From Amycolatopsis sp. WQ 127309 (GTDB lineage: Bacteria > Actinomycetota > Actinomycetes > Mycobacteriales > Pseudonocardiaceae), in the NCBI RefSeq assembly GCF_023023025.1, contig NZ_CP095481.1, forward strand, positions 6,337,001 through 6,401,000: a DNA stretch of 64,000 nt, in the 5' to 3' direction. The translations under genes and the position numbers were made by a program. How positions within the stretch are numbered: the first letter of the stretch is position 1; each line of letters begins with the position of its first letter. The notes under the pieces were generated by a model. It worked only from the letters and a program-made list of their open reading frames with translations, searched no databases and was not told the origin of the DNA. Of this stretch, positions 26,371 to 35,900 are shown piece after piece.

Positions 26371-26414
26371 GTGACGGGCCCACCGCCACCCCACCTCGGC
26401 AGCGGGCCCGTCAC
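26371..26414 (-). terminator. Terminator of the acyl-CoA ligase gene
   Basis: An 11-bp perfect stem GTGACGGGCCC (26371-26381) / GGGCCCGTCAC (26404-26414) with a 22-nt loop lies 30 nt beyond the ligase stop codon on the minus strand. Confidence 0.55.
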
Positions 26415-26443
26415 CCCGTTCACCGCCCGCGTCAGAACTCACG

Positions 26444-28027
26444 TCATCGCTCGCGCAGCAGGAAACGCTGCAGCTTGCCACTGGCGTTGCGCGGCAGCGC
26501 GTCCACGAACCGCACCCGGCGCGGGTACTTGTACGGCGCCGCAACGGCTTTGGCGTGCTCCTGCAGCGCGTGCGCGAGGTCCGGTCCCGGCTCGGCGCCC
26601 GGGCGAAGCACGACGAAAGCCGTCACGACCGACCCACGCTCCGGGTTGGGAGTGCCGACGACAGCGCACTCGGCGACGTCCGGGTGGGTCAGCAGCACCT
26701 CTTCCACTTCGGGGGCGGCGATGTTGTAGCCGGAGGACACGATCATGTCGTCGCTGCGGGCGACGAACCGGAAGTAGCCCTCGGCGTCGCGCACGTAGGT
26801 GTCGCCGGTGAGGTTCCAGCCGTCGCGCACGTAGTCGGCCTGCCGGGGGTCGCCGAGGTAGCGGCAGCCGGTGGGCCCCCGCACGGCGAGCAGGCCCGGC
26901 GTGCCGTCGGGCACCGGGTGGCCGGTTTCGTCGAGCACGGTGGCGCGGAACCCGGGCACGACGGTGCCGGTCGAGCCTGGGCGGGCCGCGTCGTCGGCGG
27001 CGGAGATGAACACGTGCAGCATCTCCGTGCTGCCGATGCCGTCGATGAGCGGCCGCCCGACGACGTCGCGGTACTGCTCGGCCACGGCGGCCGGGAGGGC
27101 CTCGCCGGCGGACACGGCGCGCCGGACGCCGGCCAGCAGCGGGCCGTCGCCGGCACCGAGGATGGCGCGGTAGGCCGTCGGCGCGGTGAAGAGCACGGTC
27201 ACCGCCTGCTCGGCGACGGTCGCGGCCAGCTCCTTCGGGGTGGCGCGCTCGAGCAGGAACACCGACGCACCGGCGTGCAACGGGAACACGAGGAGGCCAC
27301 CGAGGCCGAAGGTGAACGCGAGGGGAGGGGTGCCGCAGAACAGATCGTCCGCAGTGGGCCGCAGGACGTGCCGGGAGAACGTGTCGGCGATGGCGAGCAG
27401 GTCGCGGTGGAAGTGCATGGTCGCCTTCGGTGATCCGGTGGTGCCGGAGGTGAAGGCGAGCAACGCGACGTCGTCGGCGGCCGTCGGCACGTCGTCGAAG
27501 GTCGCCGGGTGCCGTGCGCAGTGTCCGGCGAGTTCGGTGCCGTAGGAGACCACGGGCAGGCCGGGTGGCAGCTCGTCGAGCAGGTGCTCGTCGCAGAGGG
27601 CGACGCTGGGCGCCGCGCGCTCGACGATCTTGTCGAGTTCGCCGCGGCGCAGCATCGGCATGGTCGTGACGGCGACCGCCCCGGCCTTGAGCACGCCCAG
27701 CCAGCACGCCGCGAGCCACGGGGTGTTGGTCCCGCGCAGCAGCACGCGGTTGCCGGGCACGACGCCGAGGTCGGCGGTGAGCACGTGCGCGATCCGGTTG
27801 GCGCGCGCGAGCACGTCCCCGTAGGTCCACGTCTCGTGCGGCGACCGCAGGCACGGCCGGTCGGGCCCGAGACGCGCGAGGGTGTGGTCGAGCAGCACGG
27901 TGGCGGCGTTGAGCCGATCGGGATACCGCAGCTCCGGAAGGTCGAACACCAGCCGCGGCCACTGCCCCTCGGGTGGCAGCCGATCGCGGCAGAACGAGTC
28001 GGTGTGAGCGCTGGGAGAAAGCGGCAT
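26444..28027 (-). CDS. Acyl/aryl-CoA ligase (benzoate-CoA / 2-aminobenzoate-CoA ligase type)
   Basis: A 527-residue ANL-superfamily adenylating enzyme that activates a carboxylic acid as an acyl-AMP and then an acyl-CoA. The P-loop motif is LLAFTSGTTGSPKATMHFHR; GIGSTEMLHVFISA is the A5-like acid-recognition segment; WNLTGDTYVRDAEGYFRFVA and RSDDMIVSSGYNIAAPEVEE are the A7/A8 hinge; the catalytic Lys is in PRNASGKLQRFLL. Length and N-terminal DRLPPEGQWPRLVFD resemble the benzoate and anthranilate CoA ligases, so an aromatic acid is the best guess. ATG 28027 is preceded by GAGGAG. Upstream lies only the repeat region, so it is monocistronic. Confidence 0.88.
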   Translation of the reverse strand: MPLSPSAHTDSFCRDRLPPEGQWPRLVFDLPELRYPDRLNAATVLLDHTLARLGPDRPCLRSPHETWTYGDVLARANRIAHVLTADLGVVPGNRVLLRGTNTPWLAACWLGVLKAGAVAVTTMPMLRRGELDKIVERAAPSVALCDEHLLDELPPGLPVVSYGTELAGHCARHPATFDDVPTAADDVALLAFTSGTTGSPKATMHFHRDLLAIADTFSRHVLRPTADDLFCGTPPLAFTFGLGGLLVFPLHAGASVFLLERATPKELAATVAEQAVTVLFTAPTAYRAILGAGDGPLLAGVRRAVSAGEALPAAVAEQYRDVVGRPLIDGIGSTEMLHVFISAADDAARPGSTGTVVPGFRATVLDETGHPVPDGTPGLLAVRGPTGCRYLGDPRQADYVRDGWNLTGDTYVRDAEGYFRFVARSDDMIVSSGYNIAAPEVEEVLLTHPDVAECAVVGTPNPERGSVVTAFVVLRPGAEPGPDLAHALQEHAKAVAAPYKYPRRVRFVDALPRNASGKLQRFLLRER

Positions 28028-28284
28028 CACGGCTCCTCGGGTCGGAACGACCTGCACCAGGAGAAAAGTAGCACCCGTTGCGACCGTCGAGAAGACGCAA
28101 TGCCGCACCGCTGACGGCGGCGACAAGAAGGCGATGCCACTGCGTTCACCTGGGACAGCGCACAGTGACGACGCCTCGCGAGAGTCGACGACCAGCTGCC
28201 GAGGGCGCTCCGAAGCGCGACAGGCGGGCCCCACGGTGCGCGATGGCTCCGGGGTGATGGTCGCGGCGGCCACCAGGCCGCACC

Positions 28285-28990
28285 GCTGCAGCCGGCTACG
28301 CACGCCGAGGCCGCCCCTCGCACGGGCACTGCGGCCGCGCATGGCGGGGTTGTCGCTCGCATGGGCGCCGCGATTGCGCACGCCGGGGCTGTCGCTCGCG
28401 CCGTTGCAGCCGGCCACACATGCTTCGGCCGTGCTTGCTCGAGCTGTCGTTCGTACGGCTGCAGCCGGTCACGCACGTCCCGGTTACGCACGCCGCGGCC
28501 GCGCATGGCGGGGTTGTCGTTCGCACGGGTGCCGCGGTCGCGCATGCCGGGGCTGTTGCTCGCGCCGTTGCAGCCGGTCAAGCACGCCTCGGCCGTGCTT
28601 GCCCGAGCTGTCGTTCGTACGGCTGCAGCCGGTCACGCACGTCCCGGTTACGCACGCCGCGGCCGCGCATGGCGGGGTTGTCGTTCGCACGGGTGCCGCG
28701 GTCGCGCACGCCGGGGCTGTCGCTCGTACCGTTGCAGCTGGCCACACATGCTTCGGCCGTGTCTGCCCGAGCTGTTGCTCGCGCCGTTGCAGCCGGTCAC
28801 ACATGCTTCGGCCGTGTCTGCCCAAGCTGTCGCTCGTACCGTTGCAGCCGGCCACACAGGCTTCGGCCGTGCCTGCCCGAGCTGTCGCTCGTACGGCTGC
28901 AGCCGGTCACGCACGTCCCGGTTACGCACGCCACGGCCACGCATGGCGGGACTGTCGTCCGCACGGGCGCCCCGGTCGCGCTCGCGCGGA
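28285..28990. repeat. Tandem repeat array, 55-bp basic period with 109/164-bp higher-order unit
   Basis: The marker GCAGCC/T recurs at 28288, 28406, 28461, 28570, 28625, 28734, 28789, 28844 and 28899, giving intervals of 118, 55, 109, 55, 109, 55, 55 and 55. A 55-bp unit contains CACACATGCTTCGGCCGTG and GAGCTGTCGCTCGTACCG. A longer variant contains ACGCACGTCCCGGTTACGCA and CGCATGGCGGGGTTGTCG, giving a 164-bp compound repeat. Because 55 and 109 leave remainder 1 on division by 3, the frame changes every unit, so long open frames here are by-products of GC content. Function unknown. Confidence 0.9.
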
Positions 28991-29090
28991 GGGTTCGTGC
29001 TTTGCGCGGCGGCTACAGCCGGGTTCGTGCTTGCACCGTGGCCGTGGCCGTGGCTGTCGTCCGGCCGCCGTGATCGGGGTTCGTGCTTGT
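28991..29090. repeat. Dispersed GGGTTCGTGCTT repeats
   Basis: GGGTTCGTGC occurs at 28991, 29021 and 29077, each followed by TT and a GTG/GCG-rich stretch. Spacing is 30 and 56 bp. It directly follows the 55-bp array and is a separate repeat family. Confidence 0.55.
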
Positions 29091-29184
29091 GTCGTGACCG
29101 CGGCCAGGGTGAGCGCGGGCGCAATGCCGGACCGAACAGCGTGAGGTCGCCGCTTCGACCGCGTCCGGCGGCCGCCCGGGCAGC

Positions 29185-29271
29185 GCCGCCGACCAACGAG
29201 TGCCGCCCAACGAGTGCCGCCCGGCGAGCGCCGCCTGGCGAGTGCCGCCCGGCCAGCGCCGCCCGGGGTCA
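29185..29271. repeat. 14-bp tandem repeats (GCCGCCCAACGAGT type)
   Basis: GCCGCC recurs at 29185, 29202, 29216, 29230, 29244 and 29258, a regular 14-bp period after the first interval of 17. Units vary between GCCGCCCAACGAGT and GCCGCCCGGCGAGC. The array touches the stop codon of the LtrA gene. Confidence 0.75.
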
Positions 29272-30522
29272 GATTCCCGAGTCGTGTTCCGAGGCGTGGA
29301 AGAACGCCGCCGGGTCGTTCGACAAATTCTCCAGCACTCCGTGCCGAACCCTCGCCGAGATGGCGGCGCTGATGACCGCCCACACTGCGATCACCGCCAC
29401 CACCGCCGGCGCCGACAGCACGTGGCGTAGCAGCGCCAGGTTCACCGTGACGGCCAGCGCCGCGATCTGGAGCAGGTTCACGTACCACTTCCGCGGCTGC
29501 ATCGAGAACACGCGCGTCCCGGTGAGGTAGGCCGTCAAGCCGGCCGTGATGAACCACGCTGCCGAGACCGGTGGGGACTCGTGCAGTGAAAGGTCCACCC
29601 CGGCCGCGATGAGCAGCAGGGAGAACGCCGGGATCAGGTGCCCGCCCGCGTACAGGAAGTACGCCAGCGCGGGGTTGCCGCCGGAGAGGTCGAGCATGCG
29701 CTCGTAGATCTCCGCCGCCGACGTGAAGTACACCCACCACAGCGCGCCGGCGAGGACCAGGCCGCCGATCAGGGCCAGCCAGTAGCCGAGGTCGTCGGCC
29801 GGGCGGTCGAGTGCCGCGCCACCCACCGTGATCACCAGCTCGCCGAGCAGGAGAATCATGAAGAGCCCGAAACGCTCGGACAGGTGCCCCGAATCGACCG
29901 CCCGCCCCGGGTTGCTCGACGGCGCGAGCAGTGAGCGCATCTTCGCGGCCCGCGACGGCCGGGGCGCGTCGTGGCCGCCGCGTCGCCGGTCGGTCCCGCC
30001 GTCCAGCAGCAGGAAGCCCGCCTCCTGGATCAGCGCGAACGCCCACAGCACGAACACCCACGGCCGCGGGGTGAACGCCGAGATCGTGAACAGCACCGCC
30101 GACGCCGCGTAGCCCCAGGCGATCCGGCGGACCTCGGCCTTGCTCCGGCCGGACCACCGGTGGGCCGCGGCCAGGATCAGGCGGACCCCGGCCAGCGCCG
30201 CCGCGAACCCGGCCGGGTGCCCCTCGAAGACGTGGTGCGCCTGGGTGGCCGCGATCGCGCACGGCACCGTGCCGGCCAGCACGAACAGCCGGTCGACGAC
30301 GCGGGTGTCGTCGCCGACGCGGTTGTAGAGCAGCGCGAAGCCGATCCACGTCCACCAGAGCGTGGCGAACAGGCCGAGCGAGGCGCCGACGTGCACCCAC
30401 TTCGGCTCGGCGACGATCGCGTGCGTCACCTGGCTGACGGCGAACACGAAGATCAGGTCGAAGTACAGCTCGACCCATCCGACGCGTCTGCCGTGCCCGG
30501 CGCTGTCCTGCTCTTCGGTCAC
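29269..30522 (-). CDS. Low temperature requirement A (LtrA)-family membrane protein
   Basis: A 417-residue polytopic membrane protein. The LtrA signature GWVELYFDLIFVFAVSQVTH is at residues about 15-35. About ten transmembrane helices follow, including LGLFATLWWTWIGFALLY, FGLFMILLLGELVITVGGAA and VVAVIAVWAVISAAISA, with HLSERFGLF preceding the GELVI helix. LtrA proteins are widespread and of unknown biochemical role; the name comes from a Listeria cold-growth phenotype. GTG 30522 starts the conserved region; the longer ORF would cross the divergent CHAT-operon promoter. Its 3' end abuts the 14-bp repeats. Confidence 0.85.
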   Translation of the reverse strand: MTEEQDSAGHGRRVGWVELYFDLIFVFAVSQVTHAIVAEPKWVHVGASLGLFATLWWTWIGFALLYNRVGDDTRVVDRLFVLAGTVPCAIAATQAHHVFEGHPAGFAAALAGVRLILAAAHRWSGRSKAEVRRIAWGYAASAVLFTISAFTPRPWVFVLWAFALIQEAGFLLLDGGTDRRRGGHDAPRPSRAAKMRSLLAPSSNPGRAVDSGHLSERFGLFMILLLGELVITVGGAALDRPADDLGYWLALIGGLVLAGALWWVYFTSAAEIYERMLDLSGGNPALAYFLYAGGHLIPAFSLLLIAAGVDLSLHESPPVSAAWFITAGLTAYLTGTRVFSMQPRKWYVNLLQIAALAVTVNLALLRHVLSAPAVVAVIAVWAVISAAISARVRHGVLENLSNDPAAFFHASEHDSGI

Positions 30523-30580
30523 AGCCGAGATTGTGCACTGCGGCTCGGATAGGGTGCGATCGGAGAGGGGGAGGGTGATC

Positions 30581-31891
30581 GTGAAGCCGCAGCTGCGTTC
30601 GGCGGTGCTGGCGCGGGCCTGGCAGCGGATCCCCGGCGTGGCGGTCCTGTCCGCGCCCGACGGCGGCCCGCTGACCCGCACGGTCAAGAAGATCATCGAC
30701 CCCCTGGTCGTCCGCACCGCGGCCCGTCCCCGCCTGGGCCGCCCCCTCCTGGACGAGGCGTCGGCCGCGGAGGTGACGCAGCTGCTGCTCGCCGACGCGC
30801 CCCGCCTGCACGCGACGGCGGAGTGGTTCACCCACCTGAAGAAGCAACGCCGAGCACTGCGCATCACGGCGGGCAACGTCCAGGACGTGTGCTTCCCGCT
30901 GGCCTACGAGCTGGCAACGGGCTTCGGCACCCCCGGCCCGGATGCGGCCGAGACGGCGGCGGCGGCACTGCGCGACCTGCACGGCGAGCGCGCGACCGGA
31001 GCCGACGACCTGGCGGCCTACCTGGCCGACCCCCGGGTGGCGGCCGACCTGACGGAAGAGCTGCACCGCCGCTGGCAGGCGGCCACCCCGGCCGACGACC
31101 TGCTCTCCGCCGAGGACATCGCTCAGCTCGCGGTGTTCGTCGAGACCCTCGCCGACTCCGCGTGGCACGCGCTCGCCGAATCCGGTGCCGGGCACGCGCT
31201 CGGCCTGGCCCTTCGCCGGCCCGGTGGTTCGGCCGCCGTCGCCGGGGCCGTCCAGGAGATCTCCGGCACGACCGCCCCCGATCTCGGGCTGCAACGCGGG
31301 GACCACACCGCCGTGCCGCCGCTGAGCCGGCGGGACGAAACCGGCGCCGAACTCCTCGAACGCAGCGTCGAACGGCGGGTCCGCGCCACCCTCCGGCGAA
31401 CCCCCGCCGACGACCGGGCGCCCGTCGCCGACCTCGTCGACGACGAACTCAGCCGGGTCGCCGCCGGCTTCGGGCTCGAAAGGCCCGCCCTCGCCGGCTG
31501 CTTCGCGCTCGGCGTGGTCGTCGCGCCCGCGCTGCGGCCGCTCGACGGCGCCGCGGCCGCGGCCGTACCCGAGTTCGCGCGGCGGCTCAACGCCCAGGTC
31601 GCGCGCGAGGGGTACGTCCTGCACGCCCGCCGCGCCCTGGCCGGCGGCACCCCGCTCACCCCGCGGCCCGACCCCGGACTCGTCCACGAGCTGCGCGAGT
31701 TCGCCAAGCAGTTCCTCGGCCGCCTCTGGATCCGGCTGCACGGCTTCGACGTCCGCGGCGAGACCCCGGCCGACGCGGCGGACGTCCGCGACCTCGTCAC
31801 CGGCGTCGTCCGCTCGACCTCCCTCGACCTGCGGACGAAGGTGCGCCGCGCGCTCGTCGCCCGCTTGCCGGAGCTGGAGGCCGCGTCGTGA
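30581..31891 (+). CDS. Unknown protein, first gene of the CHAT-protease operon
   Basis: A 436-residue soluble protein without a recognised domain. It is largely helical. The N-terminal part (KPQLRSAVLARAWQRIPGVA, RTVKKIIDPLVVRTAARPRL) is basic. The middle carries FTHLKKQRRALRITAGNVQD. The C-terminal part (LAGCFALGVVVAPALRPLDG, REFAKQFLGRLWIRLHGFDV) is more conserved-looking. GTG 30581 has GGGGGAGG six bases upstream; GTG 30575 is possible. Its stop overlaps the next start (GTGA), and it is the leader of the set encoding the CHAT protein, so it may be a regulator, sensor or substrate of that protease. Confidence 0.7.
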   Translation: MKPQLRSAVLARAWQRIPGVAVLSAPDGGPLTRTVKKIIDPLVVRTAARPRLGRPLLDEASAAEVTQLLLADAPRLHATAEWFTHLKKQRRALRITAGNVQDVCFPLAYELATGFGTPGPDAAETAAAALRDLHGERATGADDLAAYLADPRVAADLTEELHRRWQAATPADDLLSAEDIAQLAVFVETLADSAWHALAESGAGHALGLALRRPGGSAAVAGAVQEISGTTAPDLGLQRGDHTAVPPLSRRDETGAELLERSVERRVRATLRRTPADDRAPVADLVDDELSRVAAGFGLERPALAGCFALGVVVAPALRPLDGAAAAAVPEFARRLNAQVAREGYVLHARRALAGGTPLTPRPDPGLVHELREFAKQFLGRLWIRLHGFDVRGETPADAADVRDLVTGVVRSTSLDLRTKVRRALVARLPELEAAS

Positions 31892-32904
31892 CGCACCCGG
31901 TGCACACGCCCGTCGTAGCCGCGGACGGCGCTCTCGTCCGCTTCCCCCTCGCCGATCTCCTCGCCGGCTCGGCCACGACCATGCGGATCGAACTCACCGA
32001 CGCGAGTGCGGCGGAACCGTGGCTGACCCGGCTGGTCGGGCCCGAGGCCGGCCGAAGCGCGCTGGAGCAGGGACACGTCGACGTCCCGGCCCGCCCGGAG
32101 CTCGCCACCCTCGCGCTGCTGCTCTGGGCGCGCCGCTGGTGGCCCGCCAGCCCGCGGCTCGGCGTCCCGTCGCTGGACCCGGCCCTGCTGGACCTCGAAG
32201 CCGCCGTCGCGACGGCGGCGGTCGAGGACGTCGCCGAAGGGTTGCTCGACGGCTTCGAAGCCACCCCGGCGGAACTCTTCGACGCGGCGATCGCGAGCGG
32301 CGCCCTGACCGGGCCGGCCGGCGAAGTCCGCGACCTCTGCACCCGGCTGTCGGCCTGGTTCGACGCGCAGGACGACGTCGAGCGCGCCGAGGCCGCGGCC
32401 GAGCCGGAAATCGCCGGCGGCCAACGCGCCTACGCACTGGCCGCGGGCGCCAGCCCGGGCGCGCACGGTGCCGGCGTGCTGGCCGAGGGCCGCGCGAGCG
32501 TCGACTGGGCGCGCGTGCCCCCGGGCGTTCTCGACGCCGCCGAAGACACCGTGACCTGGCGGATCGTCGCCGCCGGCCGGCTCGAGGTCGAGGTCGCCGG
32601 CGCGTTCGCCGACGCCGTCCTCACCGCGGTCGCGACCCACAACGGGGAGCCGTTCGCGGAAGTCCCCCTGGCCCTCGGCGCCGGGCAGTTCGCCGGGAGT
32701 GTGGCCCTCGACGCGGCCGCGACCCGGCTCGCGGCGACGCCGGACGTCCACATCGGACTCGTCGTGGGCGTGGCGGCGGAGGGTGTCACGGGCACCACGC
32801 CGGCGGACCGGGCGGCCGTGGTCGCGCTCGTGCGGGCGCGACCGCCGCGGGTGTGGACGCTGGCCGAACGCGCGGCGGCCGGGGACGCCGCCGAGGAGTT
32901 CTGA
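31888..32904 (+). CDS. Unknown protein, second gene of the CHAT-protease operon
   Basis: A 338-residue acidic protein with no recognised domain. Residues about 1-130 are helical with VRFPLADLLAGSATTMRIEL and LATLALLLWARRWWPASPRL. Residues about 195-300 look like a beta sandwich (SVDWARVPPGVLDAAEDTVT, RLEVEVAGAFADAVLTAVA, GAGQFAGSVALDAAATRLAA). GTG 31888 overlaps the preceding stop by 4 bp, and the CHAT gene starts 1 bp after its stop, so all three are translationally coupled and probably made in fixed proportion. Role unknown; adaptor or substrate are possibilities. Confidence 0.7.
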   Translation: MTHPVHTPVVAADGALVRFPLADLLAGSATTMRIELTDASAAEPWLTRLVGPEAGRSALEQGHVDVPARPELATLALLLWARRWWPASPRLGVPSLDPALLDLEAAVATAAVEDVAEGLLDGFEATPAELFDAAIASGALTGPAGEVRDLCTRLSAWFDAQDDVERAEAAAEPEIAGGQRAYALAAGASPGAHGAGVLAEGRASVDWARVPPGVLDAAEDTVTWRIVAAGRLEVEVAGAFADAVLTAVATHNGEPFAEVPLALGAGQFAGSVALDAAATRLAATPDVHIGLVVGVAAEGVTGTTPADRAAVVALVRARPPRVWTLAERAAAGDAAEEF

Positions 32905-32905
32905 C

Positions 32906-35900
32906 GTGCTCGCCGGCTTCCCGCCCCCGCTCACCCCGCCGGACCGGCCGCTGCCGCCCGAACTGGCCGGGTCGAGTTCGCACGGTTACAACTGCCGTTG
33001 TGTCGCACCACATTTCGGCCTGGATCCGGCGCGCTACGGCGAGGTTCCCGCGTGCTCGCTGACCGAGGCCGAGTACCACGCACTGCTCGTCGAAGCCGTC
33101 GACGTCCAAGGTGTGGCGAAGCGGCTGGCCGCGGCGCGGGACGTCACGGGCGCGCAGCGGCAGTACGCCCGGATGCGGCAGCTCGCGCACCGGCTCGACC
33201 GGACCGACCTCGACCTCGCCGCCGTCAGCGACCTGGCCACGGTCTGCTACTCCGCCGGCGACCTGCGCAACGCGCGGCAGTGCGCCGAGGCCGTCTTGAC
33301 CGTCTTCGGCGTGATCACCAAGGCCATCGTCCACTTCGGACAGTACGTCGAGCTGCGGATGATCGAAGGTTCGCGCGAGATCGCCGAACGCGTGCTCATC
33401 TCACTGTCCACAGAGGAGGGTGATCTGCCGCGGGCACGCGAGCTGCTCGCGGACCAGCGCCGCCGGGCGGCGTTCCGGAAGGCGGCCGAGCCAGGGCAGT
33501 TCCCGCGCGAGCAGCTCGACCCGCACGGCGCCGACGAGCTGGAGCTGCGCATCCTCGACGTGCGCGTGCAGGTGGCGGCGGGCGACCCGGCCGGCGCGCG
33601 GGCCGCGCTCGAGGGGATCCTGGCGGCGCTGGCGCGCATCGCGGACGTCGACGAGGTGCGCGAGCAGGTCGTTTCGCTGCAGGCGATGGCGCGCGCCGAA
33701 CGCGCCCGCGTCCGGCAGGCGGGCGGTGAGGAGGAGGACGCGTCGGCGGACCTGCTGCGCCTGAGCGCCCGGCACGGCAGCCCGACGGCGGCGAAGTTCG
33801 ACGTCCAGCTGGCGGAGACCCGGGCCCTCGACGGGGATTTCCCGGGCGCGATCACGGCGATCGTCGCGGCCCGGGACGAGCTCGCGTCGGCGGGCCTGAC
33901 CGGTGACGTGGCCGAGGCGAGTCACGCGCTGGGCGCGCTCCTGCTGCTCGCGGGTGACGTCGCGCAGGCCAGGGACCAGTTCGAGCACGCGGGAAAGCTG
34001 TGGACGGCCAACGGCGACACCCCGGGCGCGCGCCGGCTGGACCTGGCGCTGGCCCGCTGCGCGGCCGCCGAGGGCGACTGGCCGGCGGCGAAGGAACACG
34101 CGGCCCGCGCCCAGCAGTCGGCCCGGGCCTCGGGGGAGTGGCTGGAGTGCCTGCGCGCGGACTTCGTGACGGCGACGATCGGCCACGCGAGCGGCGACGA
34201 CCCGCGAGCGGCCCTGGAGCTGCTGCTGCCGGTGGCCTTGGCGGCGCAGGAGTACCGCTTCGAGTTCGCCGCACCCGAAGCACGCACGGCGTGGGCGAGC
34301 GGCGTCGCGGGCCCGGCGACGGAGCTGCTGATGACGCTGCTGGCCCAGCTGGGCGAAACGCGGCTGACGGCGGAGCTGATCGAGCGCACGTGCGCGGTCG
34401 GGGCCTACACGGAGGTCCGTTCCCTCGACCTCACCGGCACATTGCCGACGCTGGATCCGGCGCCGGCTGGTGATTCCGCGCTCCCCGACGCACTGGCCGA
34501 GGCTCGTGGGCGGTCGCGACCCGAGGCGGTCGCCGACGAGCGGCTGCCGCTGGCCGCGCTCGGCGCCGTCACCTCCGGCCTGCCTCTCCGGCTCGCCCCG
34601 CCGCCCGACCTGCGCTGGTCGCCTCGTCAGCCCATGGAACTGGACCGCTGGCTCGACCTCGCCGCCGAGCGGTACCACCTGCGCCGCCCGACCACCGAGA
34701 CCGTCGCCACCTGGCCCGCCGCCGAGCCGGGACGCGAGACCTTCGTCCTGCGCTTCGCCGATGCCGGGCACACCTTCCTCAGCTGGCGGACCACCGAGGA
34801 CCTCGACACCGTCCACACCCACCCCGTCGACGCCGGGCTCGTCGAGACCGTCCGCGGCTTCCTGGCCGCCGCGTCGCCGACGCCGCACGAAGGGGAGAGC
34901 GTCGCCGACGCCGTGCGAAGGTCGCTGGCCGACGACGCTCTCGGCAGCGCCGCCGGGGAACAGCGGCTGGCCCGGGTGCTCGCCCTCAACCTGCTGCCCG
35001 CCGATCTCGTCGAACGGCTCCGGCGGGCGTCCGGGCGACGGCCGCTGCTGCGGGTCCAGCCCTCGCCCCGCCTCGCCGACGTCCCGTGGGGGCTGCTCGC
35101 CCTGCCCGACCGGCGGCCGGCCCGCGGAACGATCGAGGAGGTCGACTCCTGTTTCGTCGGCGACGACCGCGTCCTCGACGTCGCCGACGTCGCGTTGCTC
35201 GCGCCCGCCGGGATCCCGCGCAAGCCGCCCGCCGCCGACGGACCGCCCGGGTACCTGCTCGACCCGCGGATTCCCGGCCAGAGCGCCTTCGGTGAGCTGG
35301 GGTCCGTGCTCGGCAAGCAAAGTGCCGGCTCGCCGCTGATCCGGCACCTGGACGCGCGGCTCGGAGCCGGTCCGGTTCACCCGGCCGCCGCGAACGGCCT
35401 CGACCTCGTCCGGCGGACCGACACCGACCGGCGGCTGCTCGCCGAGCTGCTGGCCCGGCCGTGCTCGCGGCTGGTGTTCGTCGGGCACGTCAGCCGGGTG
35501 CGCGACGACCACGGCGCGCAGACCGCCCTGCACCTGTCGTGTGCGGCCGAGCTGCCCGGCACGGCCGCGCCGATCGGGGCGCACCGGCCGTTCACCGCCG
35601 CCGATCTCGCACTGTCGCGAGTGGACACCATGCCGGCGCGGGTGGCGCTGATCGGCTGCGCCAGCGCGAGCGACTTCGGCCTGGCCGAACCGTTCGGCGT
35701 GCTGCTCGCCGCCGTCGCGGCCGGGGCCGGGCTGGTCGCCGCGACCGTCTGGGCGCTGCCGACGTCGGCCGCCGTGCCCGGCGCGGACCCGATGGCCGAG
35801 CTGGTCGTCGCCGTCGACACCGCGCTCGCCGGCGACGACCCGGTCACCGAGCTGTGCGAGTGGCAGCGGACCCGGCTCGCGCGGTGGCGCGAACGGCCCG

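Noticed and set aside
26349..26729. Open frame starting at the GGAGG-ATG after the SOS box
   Set aside because: Arg/Ser/Pro-rich product antisense to the acyl-CoA ligase with shadow-frame composition; the promoter signals are reported but not the protein.
28134..29530. Long open frames on both strands across the 28-29.3 kb repeats, apparently encoding repetitive proteins
   Set aside because: The repeat period is not a multiple of three, so the same peptide moves between frames; the open frames are a by-product of GC content. No good ribosome site was found.
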